A stretch of 64,000 bases of DNA from Chionis minor (lineage: Eukaryota > Chordata > Aves > Charadriiformes > Chionididae). Each line of letters starts with the position of its first letter. Position 1 is the first letter of the stretch. Below are positions 21,400-34,200 of this stretch, one piece after another. The position numbers were made by a program, and so were the translations under genes. Under the pieces are notes generated by a model. It saw nothing but the letters and a program-made list of their open reading frames with translations. It had not been told where the DNA came from and made no database searches. Location: assembly GCA_013398295.1 (NCBI GenBank), contig VZSF01008968.1, positions 496,001 to 560,000 on the forward strand, in the 5' to 3' direction.

Positions 21400-24300
21400 A
21401 CAGGTCGGTTTACACAACACCAGGCTTGCTGGTGCCTGATAGGGTACTCCTGTCTCAAAAGGGGAAAAGGTTCTTGGCACAGGAGTTGGCAGGGCTCATC
21501 AAAACTAGATTTGAAGGGAAAAGGGGATGAAACCAGGCTCTTTAGAGGTAAGCCTGGGGGTGGCGCATCAATCTCTGTGGGATGGGATACTAATGATAAT
21601 ACTAATAATCCCTCGGTCTGCTGACTCAATAGAAGGCAGGGGATGCAGATTCATGCAGCAGCAGACATGTGAGGGTGATCAATGGGTTAGACATTTTGGC
21701 CATGCCTCAGAATGGTCAGATAGGAATTAGGGCTCCACCCAGTATGTTTGTGGTGGGACCAACAACCCAACTGAACTGCTTCTACACTACTGCACGCAGC
21801 ATAGGCAACAAAAGGACGATCTGAGAGTCACCATGCAGCAGGAAAACTGTAATGTAGTTGCCATCACAGAAACATGGTGGGATGCCGTGAACAACTCAAG
21901 TGCTGCAATGGATAGTTATAAATTCTTCAGAAGGGATAGGCAAGGAAGGAGAGGCAGTGGGGTGGCCCTTTATGTTAGGGAGTGTTATGAATGTCTAGAA
22001 CTAAATGATGGTGACAATAGGGTTTAGTGTTTAAGGGTAAGAATCAGGGGGAGGGACAACAAGGCAGATACTATGGTGGGAGACTTACAGACCATCCAAC
22101 CAGGATGAAAAGGCAGATTAAATACTCTATATAAAAGTCTTGCGATCGCTAGTCCTTGTCTTCTTGGGGGACTTCAACTTACCAGGTATCTGCTGGGAAT
22201 ACAATACAGTGAAAAGGGAACAGTCTAGCAGGCTTCTGGAGCGTGTTGAGGATAACTTCCTTACACAGCTGGTGAGGGAGCTGACTAGGCTAGTTGCCCT
22301 CCTAGACCTGATGTTTGTAAACAGAAAAGAACTTGCGGAGGGTGTGATGGTTGGAAGCAACCTTGGGCATAGTGATCATGAAATGATAGTTTTGGATTTT
22401 TGAAGAAACGAGGGGTCAGCAGAACTTCCACCCTGGACTTCCAGAGGGAAGACTCGGGTCTGTTCAGGCTATCCCCATGTGCCAAAAAAAGAGCTGTCAG
22501 AGAAAACGAGCAGCCTAGCTGAACAGAGAGCTATGGTTGCAACTCAGGGGAAAAAAGGAAAATTTATGGCCTTTGGAAGAAGTGGCAGGCCACTCCTGAG
22601 GACTACAAAGATTTTGTGAGGCTATGATTAGAAGGGCCAAAGCACAGCGACAACTTAACCTGGTTTCTGATGTTCAGGACAACAACAACAAAAAAATCTC
22701 TGAATATGTTAGGAAAAAAAGGAGGACTAAGGATAATCTCCATCCTTTAGCAGATGGAGGCGGAAGCAGTGACAAAGGATGAGGAAGAAGCTGTGGGACT
22801 TAATGCCTTCTTTGCCTCACTCTTTAATGTTAAGACCAGTTGTTCCCTGAGTACCCGGCACCCTGAGCTAGTAGATAAGACACAGAGAGCACAATGAAGC
22901 CCCCATAATCCCAGTGGAAATGATGAGGGACCTGGTACAGCACGTAGACACACAGAAGCCCATGGGGCCAGATGGGATCCATCTGAGGGTACCAAGGGAG
23001 CTAGCAGAAGTGCTCACCAAGCCACCTGCCATCATTTATCAGCAGTCCTGGCTAAGCAGGGAGGTCATCAAATGTCACGCCCATCAACAAGAAGGGCATG
23101 AAGGAGGATCTGGGGAACTACAGGCCTGTCAGTCTGACCCTAGTGCCAGGGACAGTTATGGAGCAGATCATCCTCAGTGCCATTATGGGGCACATACAGG
23201 ACAACCGGTTGATCAGCTCCAGCCAGTATAGTTTCATGAAAGCCAGGTCCTGCTTGATAAAGCCAAACTCCTATGACAATGTGACCCACTTGGTCAATGA
23301 GGAAAAAGGCTATGGATGTTGTCCACCTGGACTTTATTAAAGCCTTTGACACTGTTGCCNAGCTGTGGGACTTAATGCCTTCTTTGCCTCACTCTTTAAT
23401 GTTAAGACCAGTTGTTCCCTGAGTACCCGGCACCCTGAGCTAGTAGATAAGACACAGAGAGCACAATGAAGCCCCCATAATCCCAGTGGAAATGATGAGG
23501 GACCTGGTACAGCACGTAGACACACAGAAGCCCATGGGGCCAGATGGGATCCATCTGAGGGTACCAAGGGAGCTAGCAGAAGTGCTCACCAAGCCACCTG
23601 CCATCATTTATCAGCAGTCCTGGCTAAGCAGGGAGGTCATCAAATGTCACGCCCATCAACAAGAAGGGCATGAAGGAGGATCTGGGGAACTACAGGCCTG
23701 TCAGTCTGACCCTAGTGCCAGGGACAGTTATGGAGCAGATCATCCTCAGTGCCATTATGGGGCACATACAGGACAACCGGTTGATCAGCTCCAGCCAGTA
23801 TAGTTTCATGAAAGCCAGGTCCTGCTTGATAAAGCCAAACTCCTATGACAATGTGACCCACTTGGTCAATGAGGAAAAAGGCTATGGATGTTGTCCACCT
23901 GGACTTTATTAAAGCCTTTGACACTGTTGCCTACAGCATTCTCCTGGAGAAACTGGCTGCTCATGACATACTGGTTGCTGGGTAAAAAAAGGGTCTGGAA
24001 GACCCGGCCCAAAGAGTGCTGGTGGATGGAATTAAATCCAATTGGTGGCCAGTCACAAGTGGTGTTCCCCAGGGCTTAGCAAGTATTGGGGCAGGTTCTC
24101 TTTAACATCTTTATCAATGACCTGGACGATGGGATTGATTGCACTCTCAGTAAGTTTGCAGACAACACCAAATTAAGCAGGAGTGTTGATCTGCTTAAGG
24201 GAAGGATGGCTCTACAAAGGGATCCGGCTGCTGGATCGAGAGGCCAAGGCCAATGGTATGAGATTTAACAAGGCCAAGTGCTGGGTCCTGCCCTTGGGTC

Positions 24301-25040
24301 ACAACAACCCCAGGCAGCGCTACAGGCTTGGGGAGGAGTGGCTGGAAAGCTGCCTGGCAGAAAAGGACCTGGAAGAGTTGGCTGACAACCAGCTGAACAT
24401 GAGCCAGCAGTGTGCCCACGTGGCCAAGAAGGCCAATGGCATCCAGGCTTGTATCAGGAATAGTGTGGCCAGCAGGACCAGGGGAAGCAATTGTCCCCCT
24501 GTACTCACCAGCACTGGTGCGGCCACATCTCAAATACTGTGTTCAGGTTTGGGCCCCTCACTGCAGGAAAGACATTGAGGTGCTGGAGTGTGTCCAGAGA
24601 AGAGCAACAAAGCTGGTGAGGGGTCTAGAGAACAAGTCTTATGAGGAGCAGATGAGGGAACTGGGGCTGTTAGCCTGGAGAAAAGGAGGCTGAGGGGAGA
24701 CCTTGTTGCTTTCTACAACTACCTGAGAGAAGGTTGTAGCAAGGTGGGGGTTGGTCTCTTCTCCCAAGTCACAAATGACAGGACAAGAGGAAACAGCAAG
24801 TTGCACCAGGGGAGATATATATCCAGATTGTATATTAGGAAAAATTTCTTCACCAAAAGGGTTATCAAGCACCGGAACAGGCTGCCCAGGGAAGTGGTTG
24901 AGTCACCATCCCTGGAGGTATTCAGATAGACTTGGTGCCGAAGGACATGGTTTAGTGGTGGTTTTGGCAGTGTTACACTGATGGTTGGACACAACCATCT
25001 TAAAGGTCTCTTCCAACCTAGATGATTCTATGATACTATG
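21400..25040 (+). mobile_element. CR1 LINE, near full ORF2, inactive
   Basis: Plus-strand CR1 retrotransposon, antisense to SPIN1. It starts in the C-terminal part of ORF1, where VPDRVLLSQKGKRFLAQEL is followed by a stop at 21528-21530. ORF2 follows: the endonuclease region with NVVAITETWWD (near 21848-21880), the reverse transcriptase with NYRPVSLTLVPG and [10 protein letters not shown], then the active-site block FADNTKL (24155-24166) where CR1 normally has FADD. The 3' part has [15 protein letters not shown] and ends at 25020-25040 with GATTCTATGATACTATG, the CR1 tail. Frames are broken many times. A 571-bp block around the N at 23360 is present twice, probably through misassembly. Without it the element is about 3.1 kb. 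The 5' end is approximate. Confidence 0.9.
22789..23931. repeat. Probable false duplication inside CR1 at single-N join
   Basis: Bases 22789-23359 recur as 23361-23931 (offset 572), with only the N at 23360 between. The copies look identical, including the shared CR1 reverse-transcriptase segment NYRPVSLTLVPG. The CR1 reading continues normally after the second copy, so one copy is surplus. Confidence 0.88.
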
Positions 25041-27249
25041 TTCTCTGCAATCTCTTAATCAGCACTGTCTTCCCTCTTTTACTTCAGTTTTGGAACCTGA
25101 CGTCAATTTTCACACATGGCTTAAAAACAGAGGAATGCTTCTTAATACCAACCCAGCTGAGGGAAAAAGTGTACCTTATGTTTGTGCCTTACTGAATACG
25201 TTAACAGGCAAGGACATGCCTTGAATTATAGTAAAACTATTATGCAGAAAAATGCATTTATACCTAACAGCATTTGCCAGTTGTTCCATGAATTGCACCT
25301 GTTTACTTCTAGGAAAAAAACAGCAATAGGGAGACTAACATTCAGTAAATTCCAGTTTTCAAAAAGAGGCATACAATAGATTCATAGTCAGGAATTTGTA
25401 AGAATTTGTGAAATTAAAGTTAAAAATTAATTTACAGGAACTCAGTAGTTTTTCCATATGTCACCTCTTCATGAAATCTACCAGTGTATACCCACAACGC
25501 TGACTGATACCAGAGCAATAATGTTGAACTTCCAAAAAACTCTTGAAGACACAAAAAGAAGCAATTTACTTGCTTAAGTACTTCAATAGAAAAAACCAAT
25601 CCTTATGCTGTGTTCTAGTAAACTCAAAAATATTTTACTGTGAACTAAAATACATTAGCACAGAGGTATCACTGACTATGAAAACAAACTCTGAATCACA
25701 GCACTGCTGTGATATATTACCATATTCAGTCTCACAGGCACTGCATAAGCATACAAGAGGAGAGCTATTTGTCGAGAACCAACTATAACCTAGTATTAAA
25801 TTTTTCTACTTAAAAAAAAATATCCCCAAAACCAAACTACCACCAACCCCCCGCAAAACATAAACTAAACAACACCCACCCCCACACCACAAAACCACAA
25901 ACTGTGACAATACTTCAGATTTAGCAACTAACATACCCTTTTGCAGTAAGCCGTTGACCTGTTATTCAAGCAGCTGTAAACGACACCTGTATGTATTACC
26001 TACTTCCCCTCCCCCACCCCAGGATTTAAAATTCATGGCAATAATATAAAGTACTACATAGATGTTTTAATTTCACTGGTTGTTAAGTAGCTATGCTTAT
26101 AAAGGTAACTAAAACACCTCAAAAGTTGTAATTGTCTACCAGTTAACCTTTTTTTTTAATTGTATGTCCCCAGTCATCATTATTCCACAAATCTGAAGTC
26201 ATACTTCTAGAATGGAAAATTACTTCTTAATCCTTTTAAAGTCACAATTCATTTGCTAGCACTTGAAGTGTTTGTTCTACTGTGCCCTCTGAACCTAAGG
26301 ACACAAGCTTACCGAAGTCAAAACCCGATTCAGTAGTTCAAACATACTTTCTAGAAACTAAGACAGTAGCTGTCACTAATTCAAAATCTCACTGAAGATT
26401 TTCACTGAAAGCAAATGTCATTTCAGTTTTCCTAGAACTAGCATTCTGAATTCAATTTACAGTTCTGAAGATACTAATAAGGAGGGATAAAACTGATTTT
26501 CTGAAAATAAACTGATGTACTTTGAGAACACCTCTACTTTAAACACATAGTGAGACTTACATAACTTTTAAGTCTCACTAAGTTGATAAAAAATAAACCA
26601 AAATCCATAAAGCTCAGGATTCCTAAATATGATAAATGGCATTAAATGTTTTGTCATCATGCAAATTATCTTAAACCCTTAATAAGCAAAATCATCAAGA
26701 AAAAACCCCTCACCAAATGCAAAAACTTTTACCACAAAGTTTTACTACAAACCTCCAAGAACATTGTGTTCCATATAAAAGTAGAAAAGAAGTTTTTAAC
26801 ATGCTTCTGACGTTCTCAGTAGAAATAAGCTATACTGTTAACTCCTTGTTTGGATGCATGTAAGATTATTTATGAAACAATCAACTTCTTAGGGTCATTC
26901 CGTAAACAGTAGCAGTCACAGCAAAAAGAACACAAGTAGCTTTATGATCAAAACTGACACATTCAAGACAAGTTATACTAGTCTTTACAGACTGCCAGTA
27001 GCTTTCAGAGGAGAAATGACACTCCGTACCAGTTAGGCACCGATTTCCTTAACACCTGATAGCACAGGTATGAAGGCAAAAGGAGGAAAAACTAGCATGC
27101 ACACAGACTGCAACTTTCACTGTGAACCAGCTTAACACACTCCATAAACTCAGTTGTTCAGAAACAATAAAATGCTTTTGTATGAGCTTTTAACTCCGTG
27201 AAAATAAGCATATCCACCTCAAACAATTCTCTAGCTTAACTTTCAGTTA
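25041..27249. other. Intronic AT-rich sequence
   Basis: No gene or repeat family was recognised. A strand-biased A/C-rich low-complexity stretch lies at about 25811-25910, and a T run at about 26150-26158. Confidence 0.5.
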
Positions 27250-27261
27250 ACTCTCCCCCCT

Positions 27262-28016
27262 CCCCCCCCAGGAGATCAGGTTGGTCAGGCAGGACCTGCC
27301 CTTCATGAACCCATGGTGGCTGGGCCTGATCCCCTGCTTGTCTTTCACTTGCCACGCGAGCGCCCTCAGGGTGAATTGTTCCATAACCTTTCCTGGCACC
27401 GAGGTCTGGCTGACAGGTCTGTAGTTGCCCGGATCCTCCTTATGGCCCTTCTTGGAGATGGGTGTCTTTTTGGCAAGCCTCGAGTCGTCTGGGACCTCCT
27501 CTGTTGACCAGGACCGCTGACAAATGATGGAGTGGCTTGGCAAGCTCCTCCACCAGTTCCCTCAGCACTCTCGGCTGGATCCCATCTGGCCCCATAGACT
27601 TGTGACTATTCAGCTGGCGTAGCAGGCCACTAACTGCTTCCTCCTGGATTATGGGGGGTTTATTTTGTTCTCCAACCTTGTCTTCCAGCTCCGGGGGGTG
27701 AATATGCTGAAGATAACTGGTTTTGTTATTGGAAGACTAACGCAAAGAAGGCATTAGTACGTCAGCCTTCTCCTTGTCCTTGCTGACAATCTTCCCCTCT
27801 TACCCAGTAAAGGCTGGAGATTCACCTTGGCTCTCTTTTTGTTATCTTTAACGCCAGAGGCCAGATTAAGTTCTAGCTGTTCTTTTGCCTTTCTGGTGTT
27901 CTTTCTACATGACCTTGCTAGGGCCCTATACTCTTCTTGAGTTGCCTGCCCCTTCTTCCAAAGATAGTTAACTCTCCTTTTTTCTCTGAGACCCAGCAGA
28001 AGCTCCCTTTTCCGCC
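27262..28016 (-). mobile_element. CR1 LINE internal fragment, both ends missing
   Basis: Minus-strand CR1 fragment covering the segment before and into the reverse transcriptase. Readable pieces include GHKEDPGNYRPVSQTSVPG and GFMKGRSCLTNLISW. It stops at 27262 within the reverse transcriptase, next to C-rich runs (27250-27270), and never reaches a CR1 tail, so its 3' part was deleted. The 5' side ends near 28016. It lies in sense orientation within SPIN1 intron 1. Confidence 0.85.
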
Positions 28017-28108
28017 AGATACATTATTTGTCTACAATTCTGCAGAAACAAGCAGCACTGGCATGCCACTGTGTGTGCATATATATAATCAAACATGCAA
28101 TTACACGT

Positions 28109-28236
28109 GTATTTGATTGGATGGGGCTTTGACCAACCTGATCTAGCGATAGATGTCCCTGCCCGTGGCAGGGGGGTTGGACTGTATGATTTTTAAGGTC
28201 CCTTCCAACACAAAACACTCTGTGATTCTATGAGAT
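28109..28236 (+). mobile_element. CR1 3' tail fragment
   Basis: About 128 bp of the CR1 3' end on the plus strand: TTGGATGGGGCTTTGACC, then GTCCCTGCCCGTGGCAGG, GGTCCCTTCCAAC and the terminal TGTGATTCTATGA. It is a short 5'-truncated copy, independent of the opposite-strand fragment to its left. Confidence 0.88.
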
Positions 28237-28239
28237 ATA

Positions 28240-31200
28240 TAAACATAAATAAAACATTAAGTTACCTTCCTATAGCAATGCAACTGCAGATTATTCAGCA
28301 GAAGACGGAAAGAATCTGGAATTTGTACAAACTGTTCGAGTGACTATTGCTGAGAATGGGACTGCAAATACTGTGTAGTTTCTGCTGAAGAGGAAGCAGC
28401 ATATGCATACATGCAATTAATTCTAGGGAGCAGAGTATGATACTTTATGATAATTCTGGAATTGAATAAAAATGCTTTTAAACTTTCTGCAAATTTCTGT
28501 ATTTTAACTTTGTGTCAAGTGACAGCATACTGCAGTTCCTATTTATAAATAATTATTTATTAAAACATTGTAGCATGAACAAACAGACAGACTATTTACC
28601 ATAATGTAGAGTAAAAAAGGGCTTGCTGGTAAGTTCTGAAGACAAGAAGTTGATATTACATCATAAAACCAGGGAAGGTCACATAATTTAGGAATCCTAA
28701 AAAAATCTGAAAATGCTATAGTACGATAACAACTATCAACAGTAATGGAATTTTGAACAAGTATTCCAATCGTCTGGAAATAGATAGGCAGTTTTACAAA
28801 GGATGCTAATCTTTCAGAAGCCTTCTATCTCAGGTAACAGTCTGAACAAGTTTTGCCTAAACCATCATCAGCGCATGTCCTTACCATAACTCTACTAAAG
28901 TTATAAACAGTATTTCAGGTGAAATATGGATTTTTTTTCAACTGCTTTATCTTGAAGCATTAGTATAGTTTTACAACAACATACGCAAATGTTAACTCTC
29001 AAAAGACTGCATTCAAAATTCTACACACAAAAAAGGAAAAAAAATAAAAGGTAAGAACAGCCAGAGAAATCCTGGAAGTATGGTTTCCAGTGTTTTCTAT
29101 CTGTGTTTGGTTTTTTCCCTCTTGAATTATCAAGACGTAGCTGTTACTGAGACAACAGTGGAGTATTTCCACTGCATTCTCCTCACAACATACATCATTA
29201 AAGCAGCCTGTCTCACTTAATCCAATTTAGCATTTAAGAACAGTTCTTTTTGCAACAGATGTAATTTGAAATAAACTCTGACAGTGCATAATTCAGCCAC
29301 TCAGTAAAGGCAGCAGTAAGACCTTCACTAGAGACCTTCACTAGAGCCAGTATTATAAACAAACTTGCTTATCTTTTTTAATTTTGAGACTTAATGACCA
29401 CGCTCCCAGCACCAGAGTATTGTCTTGCAGGACTAATTTTCCAGACTCCCGCACTATAGTTCTAAATTGTAGCAAAAGCACCAGTAAAGAGAGCAGGAGA
29501 ACACAGGATTGTCAGGCCCCATGTCAGAATGCAGCTCTTCCTGATTTAAAAAAAAAAAAAAAAGTTACAGGTTAAATGCTAAAAAGATGTTACTTCCTCA
29601 AAAAGCTTATAAAATAATTTTTAGCTTTGTCTGCATTACCCTTATGGTTACAGAGATAGCTACTGTGGGAGATGGAAGGCAGAGAAGTGTGTTGTCTGCA
29701 TTAGAGCACCCAACCATCAATAGCCTGTAACGCACAAAAAACCAAGTAGGATTTTTCACTTTCTGTGGAAAACCACCAAACAAAATGCCAAAACCCAGAG
29801 TAACCATATTCGATGCCACCATCCTGGACAACCACGCAAAATTACAGGAAGCACGCTATATCCCGTTTGGAAATATTTTGTCAGCATCTGCTCCTTGAAA
29901 AGTCCTGGATTACTGGGAGAGAGATCAATTTCACGAAGTTAACTGTAAGCACCCTACAATGAAGGGCAGGGTGTTTGTCTTAAACATTCACAGAAGTATG
30001 CATTGCATTCTTAAAAAAAATAAAATCTATAGCTGAAAAACCACCATAAAACGTGAGACTTCCCAAATGCCTTCCAGCCCAAGAAAACAGTTAATAGCCC
30101 TGATTAGTGCCACATCAGTGAAATTTAAAGTTTAGCTGTCTAGAAATTAAGCACTGAAGGAGGGAAAGTCTCTCCAGATAGTACGAATTACTTTTTTGAA
30201 AGTTTACGCATCTAGAATCAAACTCCTACTTTCTAGAAGTACACCAAGGTGGCACTTTCTACAGGACACCTAAATCCTACTGCAATGAAAGGATTATTTC
30301 AGACTTTCTGTTCAACTACAGAATGTGGTGATGTCATCTCATTCTCATCTGACTGGCTTGATATTTTACACTAGCCCTTAGTATAAACTCCATACCCAAT
30401 ATGAATGTGGGATTCTGGGCTCAAAAAGTGGCAATCTCCAGTGGCATACCATAAACATACTTGCAAGGGATTCCACATGAAATGCACTGCTTTTACACAC
30501 ATCAAATATTTTACTCAGTGGGCCACAAGTGGAACCAGAGAGTAAGTAGTGAACTGTCCAAGATAAACTGCCCAGAGATGACTCAAACTAGCAGGTCAGC
30601 TGTTGTTGCCTCGCAGAGCCTAACAGCTATCTGATAAATAGTTATCTGAACATCTGTACAGTGAAAGCACAGAAATACCTCAGATGTATTTCAATTTATT
30701 TTTTTTTTCCAGTCTAGCTTAAAGCTACTACAGATAATTAGCAGTAACTTTTGACCATAATAGCAGCCAAAAATTAGTCACGTATACTGTAGTGCAGCCT
30801 GCTAGCCCTTCATACCATTTCTTCCCCTCTTTCTTGGTTCCATCCCACCAATCTTCATATAATCTTTATAACCTTCATATAATCTTTATCTGCTTGCACA
30901 ATACCATAGTTTTCATCTGCCATTCAGGTACCCCTCTCTACCCTAGGTAGAGAGAATATCCAGCTTTCTTCCTTTGCAGAGTCTGTCATGTGGATGATAG
31001 TATTTTCAGTGCATTCAAACACATGACAATCTTTTAAGCACGTATGAACACATTGTAACAGAACACTTATTTACTGTCAGGTTTACAAAGCCCCAGCCTG
31101 TACTAATCTAGTTTTTATTCTTCACTGGGGCAGGAAAAAAGCTCTTAGAACAAATTGTCCAAAGATTCTTGTCCAAAGACAAAAGCAGAAGCTGAAGCCT

Positions 31201-34200
31201 CATCCATCAGAGACCTGGAAGTATCTCCTGTATATAAAAGTTAGGTAGGAATCTCAAGATAACCTCAACATAAAGAAGTTCCATTAACTGTCCAGTATCT
31301 GTCCCAGCAATCACTGTGTGGGATTGTGCAGTGCACAATGTGCAGTTATGGTAACGAAATCCTACTCTCGAAGTTTACAGAAGTAGGACATCAATGCATA
31401 AGTCATCTTTCAATAAAGAGATTTCTTTCCTAGCATGAAATTCAGAGCTGAGGCTAAGGATAAAGTATTAAGGATACAACTGATCAGAATTTTAGAAGTG
31501 CCTTAACTGTTAACAAGGTAAGTGAGCCACTCAGTCAGCAAGTGAGTTTTCTTGCTGACTTCACAAATGGTCACAGGACTACTTTTAGAGAGCACTGTGA
31601 CTAGGTACTAAGAAGGAAGTTAATTGCTACACAGAATTAGCAGTTACTCTACACAGACTGCCACCTAGACATTATGAAATTGAACTGGATGTCTCTTCCA
31701 CTTAATATAGAAAGATCTGTAAATGTTCTCAGAGGCTTGACATTATGGCTCAGTATCAACACTTCATGCAGCAGCAAAATGTAATTGGCTAAACAATTGA
31801 GAGTGACAATTTTGACACTGATATTAAGGTAAAGTTTTATAACTGAACTTAATCACTTAGGTTGTATCAGAATTACTTTATACATTCAAAATTGCCTAAA
31901 ACAATGACTTCAGATTTATCTTAAGAGTAAGAGCTGTTCAATGAAAGTGGGAACAAGAACCCCAATACAAAGGGTTCTGATAAATGAGATCTGATAGAGA
32001 AGTCTGCTTCACAATATGTATGTTAAAACTACGAGACAGTTTTCCCTTTATCTTACTTCAGCAAATTCTGCTAAGAACACTGTAAAACACAACCCACGAT
32101 CAAACTACAAAACTGCAGTATGAACTTTTGTAGCCCAGAATCTTGAAACTCCATTATAATGATGTCACTGTTTAGATTTTATTTAGATTTCATATTTCAG
32201 AGCAATAAAAAAAAACTGCTCAAAGAATATGCAAACTAAACTCAAAGCAAAGCAGCAGTGTACAATACAGTGTACCCTGAAAGCAATCTAAAATATTTGA
32301 AGCTTATCTAAAAAATACATTTAAGAAAAGTACAATTCAGAAATCAAACCCTGGAAATACCAAAGTTAAATTCAACTTTTTTGCATACAGACACTGCATG
32401 GTAAGTTAAAAAAGGCTTTTAAATTATTATTTTTTTTTAAATAGTTTTATGCTACAGAACTCTGGGAAATTTTTTCTTACTCTAAAGCATGTAAATCGTT
32501 ATGAGTTTATTTTTCCTAGGAGGATCCTTGGAACTTGCCACAATGCATTGCTATCTGGTAAGAGTTAAACAACTATTAAACTGTCCTTCTAACATTTCAC
32601 ATTTTAAGTACATAGATAATAACTGGGTTAGAGGCAAGATAAGCCTTACAGAATGCACAACAGAAGTGACTATTACTGCTGCATAAGCACATTCAAGCGC
32701 TTCTATTGAGGTTATTGGGTTAAGAAGTCTCTGCCACTTTCAGCGCTTAGCTTGCCTGGTTCTACCCACATTTATTACACATCAGTTACCCTTCCAGACT
32801 GCCTAGGTCCTTCTACCTGTCAAAACCCCCTGTCACTCCACCACAGTTTCTAAAGCTATCTGCCACTCCAGAATACTGAATTAAAGCAAATCAAGAAGTC
32901 ATTCGCTGCTTTCTAAACTTTGTTTCAAGATTTGCCTTACAGTGTTTCCCAAGCACTGCCTTACAGTCTTTCTGCATTATCCTTCTCCCTGATTTCAGCT
33001 TCCACTCTTCCTTGCATTTATGTAAGACATTTTACCATTGCTTTACAGGAAAATTCCTCCAGTCATTTGACAATGACCAGTTCAATCAGCTGCCTGACTT
33101 TTTATTTTTTTAAGATAGTTCTTCATACCAATACTCTCTTGGGATCACTGCAGCCTGTTTGCAAAACTGGCTGCAGTACATGCTTCTGTGTGGTTTCTAA
33201 TTCCTCACTGAGGGAAACAAACAACTTTTAGCAATCACCTTTGAAAAACTCTGCATTTCAGTCAATAAGAAAACCAATTAAAAAAGCATAAAGCAGAACA
33301 CAAAATAGAAACAGAAGAAGTCTGACTGGTCGTCTTCAGCAGCACAACAAATGCCACACTACAGAATTATGGCTGCAATTCTATGCCGCCCACACAAAGC
33401 TGGATAGAAAAAAAAACGTATGTGGGGACTTAGGGAGCTCTGCTGCCAAACACCAGTGGGTCTCTGCTAAGTGCATGAACAGGAATTGCTCAGTGCTTAT
33501 CTGTTCAGAGATGAAATTTTTCATTAGCAGTCCACTAGTTATTTGGGGTTTTTTTAGTAAAAAACCACTGTCTTTATCAAAGATATCTCTACTCTTTATG
33601 CTCTTCAGTTACATCTCTCTGATCTAAAGGCTGAAGTATTGCATCTAGAAGGCTGCAGTTTCTTTCTGCAGAAAATATTGAAACTATTTTTCCTAGTTAT
33701 ATCCTCGTGAAGAAAATTAAGCAATTTTAATGGAAGTTTTATTAGAAGTTCACTCCAGAGATCTTAAAGCATATATCCAGAATAAGAGATGCAAGTCGTA
33801 GTGGTTAATCTTGAACAGTAAGAAGCAATTGCATATAAGCCCTCCCAAATTTGAACATGAAGTCGCTTCCAGCATAAACAGAACCATGGGCAGACTTAGA
33901 GCACTACAGTCTCCCCATATTGCAACACTCATATATATGCCTTCTTCAAAACCATTTCCCAACCACACGATCATCCCACCTGTCCAAAATGCAATAAAAG
34001 GAACTAATTTTTAGTCCTTAATTTTATACCAATCTATTTCGACCAGCTCCTACGTACTGTTCTTTCCATCCTTTTATCATACAATACTGCTCTTTCTGAC
34101 CTGCTTACCACGTTCATAGCTTCGTTGAAACAGTATAAATTTTAAAGTATGACTACCAACTACACAGCAGGTTTATTTTTCCCTATTTTCTGCAGCTAAA

